From NCBI RefSeq assembly GCF_900104675.1, contig NZ_LT629945.1:2837668-2901667 (forward strand): a stretch of DNA of 64,000 nucleotides, in the 5' to 3' direction. Both the position numbers and the translations under genes were made by a program. Positions 24,660-32,845 of this stretch are shown piece after piece. Source of the DNA: Angelakisella massiliensis. Its GTDB lineage: Bacteria; Bacillota; Clostridia; Oscillospirales; Ruminococcaceae. Below the pieces are notes generated by a model. That model was not told where the DNA came from. It saw only the letters and a program-made list of their open reading frames with translations, and made no database searches. The stretch's first letter is position 1, and each line of letters starts with the position of its first letter.

Positions 24660-26185
24660 GCCTTCACCCCCATCATAAATTCGCCCACCTGTCTGGAAGT
24701 CAGGGTGGAAGCGTCCGCAATTTTCAGCAGCTGGCCGTTATAAATAACACCGATGGTATCCGCCAGGTTCATAATCTCATCCAGCTCCAGGGAGATGAGC
24801 AGAATGGCCTTGCCCTGGTCCCGCTCTCCCAGAATCTGCTTGTGAATGTTCTCAATGGCGCCGATATCCAGTCCTCTGGTGGGCTGGACAAAAATCATCA
24901 GCGGAGAGCCCAGTTCGATCTCACGGGCGATAATGGCTTTCTGCTGGTTACCGCCGCTCATGCTCCGTACCTGGGTACGGATACCCTGGCCGCTGCGGAT
25001 ATCATATTCCCCAATGAGCTTTTCGCCGTAGCGGTCAAATTCCTCTTTGTGGAGGATGCCTTTCTGGCAGAAGGGAGGCTGAAAGTAATTCTTCAGCGCC
25101 AGATTTTCCGCTAATGTGAAATCCAATACCAGACCATAGCTCTGCCGGTCCTCTGGAATGTAGGAAATTCCATCCAGCGTTCTCTCACGGATCTCCGCAT
25201 TGGTAATGTCTTTGCCTGCTAAGGTAATGGTACCGCCGGAGGCTTTCATCAGTCCGGCGATGGCGTCGGCCAGCTCCACCTGTCCGTTGCCGGAGACACC
25301 GGCGATGGCAAAGATCTCACCGCCCCGGATGGAAAAGCTGACGTCCTTGACCACCTCAAAGCCGTCCTGATTCTTGACCGACAGGTGCTCCACCCGCAGC
25401 ACCTCCTGCCGGTACTGAGCGGGAGACTTCTCCAGCTGGAAGGAAACTTCACGGCCCACCATGAGATTTGCCATCTTCTTTGTGGAAGTGGAGGCCACAT
25501 CCAGCACATCCACCAGCTTGCCCTGGCAGAGGATGGCGCAGCGGTCCGCCACCTGCTTGATCTCCTCCAACTTATGGGTGATGAGGATGATGGTCTTGCC
25601 GCCGTCCCGCAGTCCCCGGATGATTTCCAGGAGGAATTCGATTTCCTGGGGGGTGAGGACCGCCGTGGGTTCGTCAAAAATCAGGATCTCCGCTTCCCGA
25701 TACAGCATTTTGAGGATCTCTACCCGCTGCTGGATGGAAACGTTCACATCCTCAATCTTTTTCAGCGGGTCTACTTCCAGACCGTATTGCTGGGACAGCT
25801 GACGGATCCGCTCATTGGCGCTCTTCATATCCACATAGGGGAACAGACCCAACGCTTTTTTCTGCGGCTCAATACCCAGTACGATGTTTTCTCCAATGGT
25901 ATAGTTCTGCACCAGCTTGAAGTGCTGATGCACCATACCGATGTTCAGTTTGGTAGCCTGACTGGGAGAAGAGATCCGCTCCTGTTTTCCCCGAATCCAG
26001 ATTTCTCCTTCGTCCGGCTCATACATGCCGAAAAGCATACTCATCAGGGTGGATTTTCCGGCGCCGTTTTCTCCCAGCAGCGCGAAAATCTCTCCCTTTT
26101 TCACCTGGATAGTCACATCGTCGTTGGCGACAATTCCCGGAAAACGCTTGGTAATATGCCGCATCTCTACAATATACTCGCCCAT
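24656..26185 (-). CDS. Nucleoside-type ABC transporter, duplicated ATP-binding protein
   Basis: This 509-residue protein contains two ABC domains in tandem, as in sugar and nucleoside importers (YufO/RbsA-like). The first has a complete Walker A GENGAGKST and Walker B ILIFDEPTAVL. Its signature loop is the unusual VSIQQRVEILKML. The second has a degenerate Walker A (GVSGNGQVEL) but a good signature MSGGNQQKAIIAREI. Such asymmetry is normal in this family, where one site is catalytic. GGAGGACAT precedes ATG 26185. It follows the BMP lipoprotein after about 250 bp holding a hairpin terminator, and overlaps the first permease by four bases. Confidence 0.95.
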   Translation of the reverse strand: MGEYIVEMRHITKRFPGIVANDDVTIQVKKGEIFALLGENGAGKSTLMSMLFGMYEPDEGEIWIRGKQERISSPSQATKLNIGMVHQHFKLVQNYTIGENIVLGIEPQKKALGLFPYVDMKSANERIRQLSQQYGLEVDPLKKIEDVNVSIQQRVEILKMLYREAEILIFDEPTAVLTPQEIEFLLEIIRGLRDGGKTIILITHKLEEIKQVADRCAILCQGKLVDVLDVASTSTKKMANLMVGREVSFQLEKSPAQYRQEVLRVEHLSVKNQDGFEVVKDVSFSIRGGEIFAIAGVSGNGQVELADAIAGLMKASGGTITLAGKDITNAEIRERTLDGISYIPEDRQSYGLVLDFTLAENLALKNYFQPPFCQKGILHKEEFDRYGEKLIGEYDIRSGQGIRTQVRSMSGGNQQKAIIAREIELGSPLMIFVQPTRGLDIGAIENIHKQILGERDQGKAILLISLELDEIMNLADTIGVIYNGQLLKIADASTLTSRQVGEFMMGVKA

Positions 26186-26287
26186 ATGTCCTCCTTACCC
26201 TCAAGCTGTGCCGGCGGCTTTGCCCGCTGCTTCTGCTGTGGAAACAGCCGGCAAAACGGCCGGCCAAACCTGCGGCAAAACAAAAAA

Positions 26288-26307
26288 GCGCGGCCAAAAA
26301 GCCGCGT
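26288..26307 (-). terminator. Attenuating terminator between the BMP lipoprotein and its transporter genes
   Basis: On the minus strand CGCGGC-TTTTT-GGCCGCG is followed by CTTTTTTG. It lies 130 bp after the lipoprotein stop and before the ATPase, paralleling the hairpin in the liv operon. Confidence 0.75.
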
Positions 26308-26434
26308 TCTCACCGGTTGTCCAGGCCCCGGAAGGTCAGTCCCCGGAAGGCTTGCAGCAGGTTGTCTCCACCAGCGGCAGAGGTTTCTCCATGCCCCTGC
26401 CGCTGGTAGGATCTGTTCAGTTGGATGTAATCCC

Positions 26435-27637
26435 TTAGTTCAGTCCGGGAAAGTTCTCGGGAGTGCTGCCCTCGCTGAAGTTGGAGGGAGGAACGATGGT
26501 GCCGTCCTTGACCAGCGCATAGGTCTCGTCCAGCTTGGCAACAGTGTCCTCAGACATCTGATGACGGCCCTCGGACTTGACAAAGCCGGTGGAATCGGTG
26601 TCAGCCTTCAGGATGACGTTCTCGCCCTTGAAGGAACCGTCCAGTACCCGCTCCAGAGCACGGTCCACGTTGATGCTCATCACCTTCAGACCGCTGGTGA
26701 GGATGATGTTGCTGTCGCCGTTGACGCCATCGTCATACTGGTCTACGTCGCAGCCGATGACCTTGACGTTGCCGTTCTCCTTGGCAGCGGTGAACACACC
26801 GTTACCGGAGTTGCCGGCGGCCACAAAGATGATGTCGCAGCCCTCAGCGATCAGAGCGTCGCCCACGACCTTACCAGTGGACTCGTCATTGAAGTCGCCC
26901 ACATAGTTGCCGCCCACATTGGCGCCGGTGACGTCGGTACCAGCATAGGAAGCGATCTCCACCACCTGAGCAGTGGTGCCGTACTTGGCATTGGCATAGT
27001 TGACGCCAGCCTCAAAGCCGTACTGATAGTTGACGTTGGAAGGATAAGCAACGCCGTTGACTACAGCGACCTTGTTGGTCTTGGTCTCCAGAGCAGCAGC
27101 AACACCGGCGAAGAAACCGCTCTCCTGCTCAGCGAACTGCATGGCGTACATATTGTCCACCACGATCTCAGCGCCGCTGGCGTCAGAGGGGAAGGAGTCC
27201 ACCAGGATGAACTTCTTGTCGGGGTTCTCCTGAGCGATGGTACCTACGCCGGCAAACTGGAAGCCGGGGGTAACAATGACATCATAGTCAGCCACGATGT
27301 CGGCCACAGCCTGAACAGCGGCAGCCACGTCGCCGGTGGTCTCCTGGACATGGGTCACAGTAGACTCGGGATGCTTTTCAATGAAAGAGAGAATACCATT
27401 GTAGTTGTCCTGGTTGAAGGAGCCGTCATCCACACCGGAAGGGCTGGTGACAATGGCAATCTTCAGGCCAGTGGCAGCAGCTTCCTCAGCGGGAGCGGAA
27501 GAAGCCTCGCTGGAAGCAGCGGTGCTGGATTCCGCAGCGGCGGAAGAACTGCTGGCGGTCTCGGTGGAGCCGCAGCCGGAGAAAGCTGTCAGCGCCAGCG
27601 CCAGAGTCAGAGTAAGCGCAAGAATTTTCTTCATCAT
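26435..27637 (-). CDS. BMP family nucleoside-binding lipoprotein
   Basis: This 400-residue extracytoplasmic binding protein has a lipoprotein signal (MMKKILALTLTLALALTAFSGC, lipobox FSGC) and a Ser/Ala-rich linker. The BMP fold begins at LKIAIVTSPSGVDDGSFNQD, which is diagnostic, with later AGVGTIAQENPDKKF and GCDVDQYDDG segments. BMP/PnrA proteins bind purine nucleosides. I chose ATG 27637 (or the adjacent one at 27634), nine bases after AGGAGG. The open frame extends almost 500 bp further, past the promoter at 27741-27769, and that part is rejected. It is first in the operon and is followed by an attenuating hairpin. Confidence 0.93.
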   Translation of the reverse strand: MMKKILALTLTLALALTAFSGCGSTETASSSSAAAESSTAASSEASSAPAEEAAATGLKIAIVTSPSGVDDGSFNQDNYNGILSFIEKHPESTVTHVQETTGDVAAAVQAVADIVADYDVIVTPGFQFAGVGTIAQENPDKKFILVDSFPSDASGAEIVVDNMYAMQFAEQESGFFAGVAAALETKTNKVAVVNGVAYPSNVNYQYGFEAGVNYANAKYGTTAQVVEIASYAGTDVTGANVGGNYVGDFNDESTGKVVGDALIAEGCDIIFVAAGNSGNGVFTAAKENGNVKVIGCDVDQYDDGVNGDSNIILTSGLKVMSINVDRALERVLDGSFKGENVILKADTDSTGFVKSEGRHQMSEDTVAKLDETYALVKDGTIVPPSNFSEGSTPENFPGLN

Positions 27638-27740
27638 GAAAAAAATACCTCCTGATTTTTGGATCTTTCCTCTTTTTAGGTCCCCGTGAAGACAGAAAAC
27701 CGGCAGAACCGGTTTATCTCTCCACAAAAGGCCATGAAAA

Positions 27741-27769
27741 ATTATAGCACAATTCCCTGCTACTGACAA
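27741..27769 (-). promoter_or_regulatory. Promoter of the nucleoside transporter operon
   Basis: On the minus strand TTGTCA (27769-27764) and TATAAT (27746-27741) are separated by 17 bp. The leader of about 95 bases contains a short hairpin (AAACCGG...CCGGTTT near 27697-27716). I see no purine riboswitch core. Confidence 0.75.
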
Positions 27770-28066
27770 GGACGCCAACGGTTTTTTCGTCAGTTTCCTT
27801 TGGATTTCCTTTCTTTTGACATCATGATAGGCGGCAAAAATCCGCATATCATCTGCTTTTGAAGGGTATACTAGCCGTATTTCCAAAAGGCGCGGTCTTT
27901 TTCGTTTTTCCCTGCTGGAAAAACTCACAGAGCCGAATTTTCCCGCAGCAGGAAGGGCCGTTGTTTTACTGTCCTTTCCATGTTCCCTCAGGCGATCCGA
28001 TTCAAACATCCCTTCGGTCCGAAAATCTCCGGCTTTTTGATTTAATGAAGAAAGGAAACAAAACAG

Positions 28067-29788
28067 ATGAAAAAAATTCTTTGTTTTTCCCTGGCCTGCT
28101 TGCTGGCAGCCTCCATGGCCGCCTGCTCCAAGGATGAGGATTCCTCCAGCAGTCAAAGCTCCTCCAATTCTTCCCAAAGCCCCTCTCCCACCTCCTACAC
28201 TGCTACCAAATCCGGCTACGGCGGGGATCTAACCGTCCGTACCATTATTGAAAACGGTGTGATCAAGGACCTGGAGCTGGTGGAAGACAATGAATCCCAG
28301 GTGGTCATCAAACGGGCCTTTCCTGTCCTCAAGGAAAGAATCCTTCAGGAAAACACCGCCGATGTGGATACGGTTTCCGGCGCCACCTTTTCCTCTTACG
28401 CCATAAAAAGCGCTGTAGCGGATGCCATGGCCCAGGCAGGCATGGAACAGCCTGAAATCGGCATCAACGATAAAAAGGAATATGAAGCTGTCACACTGGA
28501 GGATGTGACCACCGATATTATTATTGTAGGCGGTGGTCCCAGCGGATTGGCAGCAGCCATCACCGCCAAGGAAACCGATCCCCAGCTGAAAGTGATGGTG
28601 GTGGAAAAACTGGATATCCTGTCAGGCAACGGCAAATTCGATCTGAACTTTTATGATCTGTTCAACTCTGAGGCCCAGAAAGCCCAAGGCGTGGAGGACA
28701 GCAAAGAGCAGTTCATCGCCGATATGCAGGATGCCGGAAACACACCGGAACGTCTCCAGGTATGGGCAGACGGCGAGGAAAAGATGGACGCCTGGCTGCG
28801 GAGCTTCGGAGTGACACTGGACTATAACTACGGAGGCCGGAACCATATGGCCACCAAGGACGATTACGCGGGACCCATGATTCAGCAGAAGATGGAGGAG
28901 CGCGCCAACGCTTTGGGTGTGGAGATCCGCACCGGCACCGCAGGCACCGATTTGATTTTTGACGGTGAAAAGGTAGCGGGGATCACCGTCACCAACAACC
29001 GCAACCAGTCCTACCGCATTCTGGCACAGAAAACCATTATTGCCACCGGAGGATTCTCCAACAACCAACAGCTGCTGGCACAATATGCCCCTGATTATGT
29101 GGGCTACGGCACCTCCAATCAGCTGGGAACCACAGGCGACTTTGTGCCAGTGTTTGAAAAATATGGCTTTGCCCTGGAAAATATGGACAAGATCCGCATG
29201 ATCCCTCTGACCCTTCTCCCCAGCCGGGACGTCACCAACAGCGGCAGCGGCACTGTGCTGGTCAACCAGGACGGCCAGCGGTTTGTCAACGAGCGGAGCA
29301 GTGAACTGGCCCTGGCTGAGCCCATCCGGGAACAGGAAGCGGTATGGATGATCGTGGATTCCCAGAAGGTAACCGACCACGCCAATGTCCGCAAACAGGT
29401 GAAGGAACAGCGCTTCCAGGAAGTAGCCACCCTGGATGAGGCGGCACAGGTAATCGGGTGCGATCCTGAAACCCTCAAAGCCACCTTTGCCGACTACAAT
29501 GAAAACGCCACCAACAAAACAGAAGATGAATTCGGCCTCGTTCCCGAACGGGCGGTGCTGGAGGAAGGTCCCTATTATATTTCCCGTGCCGCTTCCGCCG
29601 TCCACATGACCAAAGGCGGCGTAGGCTGCAATGAGATGGCCCAGGTCCTTTATGAAAACGGCGGTGTGGTGGATAGCCTCTACGCCTGCGGAGAGGTCAC
29701 CTGGCAGTCCGGCGGCTACAGCCAGTCGGTGGTCTTTGGCCGGGTGGCTGGAGAAAACGCAGCCAAGGCAATCACCGAAAAAGCCTGA
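28067..29788 (+). CDS. Secreted FMN/FAD-dependent fumarate-reductase-like lipoprotein
   Basis: This 573-residue lipoprotein (lipobox MAAC, Cys20) has a Ser-rich linker. An FMN-binding domain follows (about 45-125), with DTVSGATFSSYAIKSAV, where a threonine is normally covalently flavinylated. A FAD-dependent domain of the fumarate reductase/flavocytochrome c type covers about 145-570: DIIIVGGGPSGLAAAI, ATGGFSNN, and the C-terminal CGEVTWQSGGYSQSVVFGRVAGENAAK. Such proteins reduce fumarate, urocanate or other enoates outside the cell and are fed electrons by flavin-based extracellular electron transfer. The substrate is unknown. It stands alone, divergent from the nucleoside transporter. ATG 28067 follows GAAAGGAAA. 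Confidence 0.9.
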   Translation: MKKILCFSLACLLAASMAACSKDEDSSSSQSSSNSSQSPSPTSYTATKSGYGGDLTVRTIIENGVIKDLELVEDNESQVVIKRAFPVLKERILQENTADVDTVSGATFSSYAIKSAVADAMAQAGMEQPEIGINDKKEYEAVTLEDVTTDIIIVGGGPSGLAAAITAKETDPQLKVMVVEKLDILSGNGKFDLNFYDLFNSEAQKAQGVEDSKEQFIADMQDAGNTPERLQVWADGEEKMDAWLRSFGVTLDYNYGGRNHMATKDDYAGPMIQQKMEERANALGVEIRTGTAGTDLIFDGEKVAGITVTNNRNQSYRILAQKTIIATGGFSNNQQLLAQYAPDYVGYGTSNQLGTTGDFVPVFEKYGFALENMDKIRMIPLTLLPSRDVTNSGSGTVLVNQDGQRFVNERSSELALAEPIREQEAVWMIVDSQKVTDHANVRKQVKEQRFQEVATLDEAAQVIGCDPETLKATFADYNENATNKTEDEFGLVPERAVLEEGPYYISRAASAVHMTKGGVGCNEMAQVLYENGGVVDSLYACGEVTWQSGGYSQSVVFGRVAGENAAKAITEKA

Positions 29789-29808
29789 CGCAAAATTCCC
29801 ACAACAAA

Positions 29809-29857
29809 ACAAGCGCCGGAGGATATCGCAAGGATATTCCCCGGCGCTTACGCTTGT
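29809..29857 (+). terminator. Hairpin after the flavin reductase gene
   Basis: AAGCGCCGG pairs with CCGGCGCTT, with an inner GGATAT/ATATTCC arm. It lies 20 bp after the stop. The T run is weak, so termination is likely but not certain. Confidence 0.55.
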
Positions 29858-30198
29858 AAAAACGAAAAGGAGGGACCTGAACCCTACAGGAAGGTTCTGC
29901 ATCCCTTTAAAAATTCATCACTTATGTTTTGCCATCCCAAGTTTTGCGGAAAAACATCTGTCGTCATCGGAAGCAACACAAGAAAATAATGGCGGTCCGG
30001 TTTCTCTGGCCACAACTTTTTATGTCTATGAAAACAGCCGGAAACGACGGGTTTCATCCATTGTCCAAAATTTCCATCACTTGCCCGGACGAATCAGAAT
30101 GGCAACAAACGGTCAGCTGCCCTACCACCAGCGGGAAACTGGAAAAAGAAAAAGCACCGGAACTGTCAGTTCACGGAACCGATGCGTATCGACAAAGT
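29858..30198. other. Intergenic region before the tRNA cluster
   Basis: I see no supported gene here. Open frames across it lack ribosome-binding sites and family features. Confidence 0.4.
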
Positions 30199-30232
30199 AA
30201 AAACCCCAACCGCTATTGCAGTCGGGGTTTTT
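30199..30232 (-). terminator. Terminator of the tRNA cluster
   Basis: AAAAACCCC (30199-30207) and GGGGTTTTT (30224-30232) form a stem, giving T5 on the minus strand directly after the CCA of tRNA-Cys. Confidence 0.85.
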
Positions 30233-30305
30233 GGAGGCGCCACCCGGAATCGAACCGGGGATAAAGGTTTTGCAGACCTCTGCCTTACCGCTTGGCTATG
30301 GCGCC
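30232..30305 (-). tRNA. tRNA-Cys (GCA)
   Basis: The 74-nt minus-strand tRNA has a paired acceptor stem GGCGCCA/TGGCGCC, discriminator T and encoded CCA. The T arm holds GGTTCGATTCC and the anticodon loop CTGCAAA holds GCA. It is the last gene of a three-tRNA transcript. Confidence 0.95.
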
Positions 30306-30308
30306 ATA

Positions 30309-30384
30309 TGGAGCGGGTTACGAGGCTCGAACTCGCTACCTCCACCTTGGCAAGGTGGCGCTCTACCAGATGAGCTAAACCCGC
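30309..30384 (-). tRNA. tRNA-Gly (GCC)
   Basis: The 76-nt minus-strand tRNA has acceptor GCGGGTT/AACCCGC, a D arm with AGCTCATCTGGTAGAGC, anticodon loop TTGCCAA with GCC, a T arm with GAGTTCGAGCCTC and encoded CCA. Only three bases separate it from tRNA-Cys. Confidence 0.96.
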
Positions 30385-30434
30385 GCATTGCCACATCAAG
30401 CGGCAAAGTGGTCTACAAAGACCAGAGAAAAAAA

Positions 30435-30511
30435 TGGCGACCCGGATGGGGTTCGAACCCACGACCTCTAGCGTGACAGGCTAGCGTTCTAACCAACTGA
30501 ACTACCGGGCC
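30435..30511 (-). tRNA. tRNA-Asp (GTC)
   Basis: The 77-nt minus-strand tRNA has acceptor GGCCCGG/CCGGGTC, a D arm with AGTTCAGTTGGTTAGAAC, anticodon loop CTGTCAC with GTC, a T arm with GGGTTCGAACCCC and encoded CCA. It is first in the tRNA transcript. Confidence 0.96.
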
Positions 30512-30584
30512 ATACTGTCTGGAGAAGTTTTGAGCCTCTCCATTTTGCCGTTCTCACTGTTCCAGTGTTCCGGCGACAGTTGCT

Positions 30585-30613
30585 ATTATATCAACTCTCA
30601 GAGGATTTGTCAA
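30585..30613 (-). promoter_or_regulatory. Promoter of the tRNA cluster
   Basis: On the minus strand TTGACA (30613-30608) and TATAAT (30590-30585) are separated by 17 bp, a consensus promoter. Its -35 box lies inside the 3' end of hslO. Confidence 0.85.
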
Positions 30614-31490
30614 CACTTTTTTCTTTGGAAATTTCCAGAAGTTCTTCCTTGCTGAAATGATACTTGGTATTGCAGAAATGACAGCAGACTTCTGCTTGTC
30701 CATCCTCCTCCGCCATATTTTGAAGTTCCTGGGCGGAAAGGGATTCCAGCGCCCGTCCCACCCGCTGGCGGCTGCAATCACACCGGTATTCCACTGTCCG
30801 CTCGTCCAGCAGCTCAGGATTCATCCCCTCCAGCGCCCGCTGAGCGATCTCCTCCGGCGTCATACCCTCAGCCAACATTTTGGAAATAGGCGGCATCTGC
30901 TGAAAATTCTGTTCCAGCTGGCTGATGTCCCCTTCGGTGGCTCCCGGCAGCAGCTGCACCATACAGCCTCCCGCAGCCTTTACCGTCAGATCTGGATTGA
31001 CCAGCACCCCCAAAGCGCAGACTGTGGGAATCTGTTCGCTGACAGCGAAATACTGGGTGATGTCCTCAGCAATCTCTCCTGACACAATGGGAGTCATGCC
31101 GATATACGGCTCCTTGAGGCCCAGGTCCTTAATCACATACAGGGACCCTTCCTTCCCCACCGCTCCGGATACATCCAGCTTGCCGTACTGGTTCAGGGGC
31201 AGCTCCACAACAGGATTGGCAACATATCCCTTGACATTACCTGTTGCGTCCGCCACCGCGATCACCGCTCCTACAGGGCCGTCTCCATTGAGACGAAGGG
31301 TAACTGTATCCTTTTCCCCCTTCAGTCCCGCTCCAATAATGCTGGCCGCGGTCAGCAGACGTCCCAAGGCCGCGGTAACCACAGCACTGGTCTTATGGAT
31401 CTGTTCCGCTTTTCCCACCATATCAGTGGTATCCACAGTATAGCAGACTGCTCCGCCATCAGCGGAAATCGTTCTGATGATCTTACCCAT
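30591..31490 (-). CDS. hslO: Redox-regulated chaperone Hsp33
   Basis: Hsp33 is a cytosolic holdase activated by oxidation of a zinc-bound cysteine centre. The 299-residue protein has the conserved N-terminal fold (TAALGRLLTAASIIGAGLKG, NGDGPVGAVIAVAD, GYVANPVV). The C-terminal zinc switch comprises YRCDCSRQRV (CxC) and CCHFCNTKYHF (CxxC). I chose ATG 31490 (MGKIIRTISADG), preceded by CTGGAG. A GTG at 31502 would sit on top of that site. It is a single gene, and the tRNA promoter overlaps its end. Confidence 0.96.
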   Translation of the reverse strand: MGKIIRTISADGGAVCYTVDTTDMVGKAEQIHKTSAVVTAALGRLLTAASIIGAGLKGEKDTVTLRLNGDGPVGAVIAVADATGNVKGYVANPVVELPLNQYGKLDVSGAVGKEGSLYVIKDLGLKEPYIGMTPIVSGEIAEDITQYFAVSEQIPTVCALGVLVNPDLTVKAAGGCMVQLLPGATEGDISQLEQNFQQMPPISKMLAEGMTPEEIAQRALEGMNPELLDERTVEYRCDCSRQRVGRALESLSAQELQNMAEEDGQAEVCCHFCNTKYHFSKEELLEISKEKSVDKSSES

Positions 31491-31672
31491 ATGAATAAAC
31501 ACTCCAGTTATTGTTCTCTCTTAAATGCACCACGCTATAAACAAAGAAGAAAGGTTCAGCTTTCATTTTTTACTGACACACAGCGCAAAAATCTGGAAGC
31601 TCAGCTGCTGTGGGCAGCATAAAAATCTCCCGGCTGAAAGCGCCTTTGCCCCGCTGCCGCGGATTTTTCCCC

Positions 31673-32422
31673 TTACACCCGACGGGCCACATATACCAGC
31701 CGTTCTTCCTCCGGGCCCGGAGCAGAACCGGTATAATCCCCCTGGACCTCCAGCAGCTGGAACTGATTCTCTTCCAGCAGGCGGCGAACTGTTTCCACTG
31801 AATAGCTGTACTCCCGGAAACTCTCCATCTCCCGGTAGTAGCAGCCTTTTTCATCCGGAATAAAAAAGTCCAGATCGATGTCCACGGCGCCCTCCTCCGG
31901 GGACCAGGTATTCTGCCAAACACAGTAGACCTGATCGGTATCATAGACAAAGGTATTGTCTTCCAGCACTTCCCGGTGTTTGTAGGGGGTATTCATATCA
32001 AACAGAAACAGGCCCCCAGGCTCAATAAAATATTGCAGCCGATGAAGCGCCTGTCCCAAAGCTTCCTCTCCCTCCAGATGGTTGAGGCTGTCCAGCATAC
32101 AGATGGCCGCGTCCACTGTTCCGTAAAGGTCCAGCTCCTCCATCTCCTGGCAAAGATACAAAACCGGAGGCTGGCACTCCCCGCTTTTTTCCCTGGCCTG
32201 GGAAAGCATCTCAGGAGAAGCGTCCACCCCGATGACTTCCTTGCCCCGGGCCGCCAGCTCCACTGAAAGGGACCCGGTACCACAGGCCAGATCCAGTATC
32301 AGCTGGCAGCGATCCCGGTACCGGGCGATCAGCCCCAGGAAAAAGTCTGCCTTGGCGCCATAATCCACCGCTCCCAGCAGATCATCATAAAAAGCGGCAA
32401 AGGTCTGGTTATACCCCGGCAT
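31673..32422 (-). CDS. SAM-dependent methyltransferase, class I
   Basis: The 249-residue enzyme starts MPGYNQTFAAFYDDLL. It has the SAM-binding motif I LILDLACGTGSLSVELA (about 43-59), the acidic loop VIGVDASPEML and AAICMLDSLNHL (motif II). The C-terminal beta-rich part suits a small-molecule or modified-base substrate. It resembles the YqeM-like methyltransferases of Firmicutes; the substrate is unknown. ATG 32422 overlaps the end of the YerC gene by 14 bp, so the two are coupled. The open frame runs further upstream into yerC but has no start signal there. Confidence 0.85.
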   Translation of the reverse strand: MPGYNQTFAAFYDDLLGAVDYGAKADFFLGLIARYRDRCQLILDLACGTGSLSVELAARGKEVIGVDASPEMLSQAREKSGECQPPVLYLCQEMEELDLYGTVDAAICMLDSLNHLEGEEALGQALHRLQYFIEPGGLFLFDMNTPYKHREVLEDNTFVYDTDQVYCVWQNTWSPEEGAVDIDLDFFIPDEKGCYYREMESFREYSYSVETVRRLLEENQFQLLEVQGDYTGSAPGPEEERLVYVARRV

Positions 32423-32711
32423 CTTCCTTCTCCAACCTTTCAAACACCACACTGTAGCCATCCGAGCCATAGCTGAGAGAGCGATTGACCCGGCTGATGG
32501 TGGCGGTGCTGGCGCCAGTCTCCTTGACAATGTCGCTGTAAACCTTGTGCTCACTGAGCATCTTGGCCACCTGGAGACGCTGAGAAAGGGCCTTCAGCTC
32601 CGGCACTGTGCACAGATCGTCAAAAAAGCGGTAGCACTCCTCCATCGTTTCCAAGGACAGAATCGCCCGGAACAGATAGTCCACATTCAGCTCCTTGAGT
32701 TTGGAATTCAT
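32409..32711 (-). CDS. YerC/YecD family TrpR-like regulator
   Basis: The 100-residue protein belongs to the TrpR-like YerC/YecD group. It starts MNSKLKELNVDYLFRAIL and has a helical N-terminal dimerisation region, then a helix-turn-helix (SQRLQVAKMLSEHKVYSDIVKETGASTATISRVNRSL, about 46-82). AGAGGTG precedes ATG 32711. It overlaps a methyltransferase gene. The role of the family in Firmicutes is poorly defined; DNA binding is inferred from the TrpR-like fold. No trp genes are nearby. Confidence 0.9.
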   Translation of the reverse strand: MNSKLKELNVDYLFRAILSLETMEECYRFFDDLCTVPELKALSQRLQVAKMLSEHKVYSDIVKETGASTATISRVNRSLSYGSDGYSVVFERLEKEDAGV

Positions 32712-32737
32712 GGTAACACCTCTGCAACAGATATTTT

Positions 32738-32760
32738 GGGCGCCGGCAGGACCGGCGCCC
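32738..32760. terminator. GC-rich inverted repeat downstream of lysA
   Basis: A perfect 9-bp stem, GGGCGCCGG and CCGGCGCCC around a 5-base loop, lies 86 bp beyond the lysA stop and just before yerC. The minus strand continues AAAATATC, so it is at most a weak terminator; it may pause or attenuate transcription. Confidence 0.45.
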
Positions 32761-32845
32761 ACAACTTCTTTTTCAGTTTAACATTTTATTGCGTAAAAGT
32801 AAAGAGCCGTTCACTTTCGTTCACGAAAATTTCACTGACAGAAGC

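Noticed and set aside
26186..26434. Possible extra gene between the BMP lipoprotein and the ATPase
   Set aside because: Only an attenuator hairpin and GC-rich spacer are present; no frame has a ribosome-binding site.
25385..27655. Very long plus-strand open frame opposite the nucleoside transporter genes
   Set aside because: It is the antisense shadow of two well-supported genes and has low-complexity His/Gly/Gln-rich composition.
27638..28177. Long upstream extension of the BMP lipoprotein frame
   Set aside because: It would start before the promoter at 27741-27769, and the signal peptide begins at 27637.
29929..30264. Plus-strand frames ahead of the tRNA cluster
   Set aside because: They run into the tRNA-Cys gene on the opposite strand and lack start signals.
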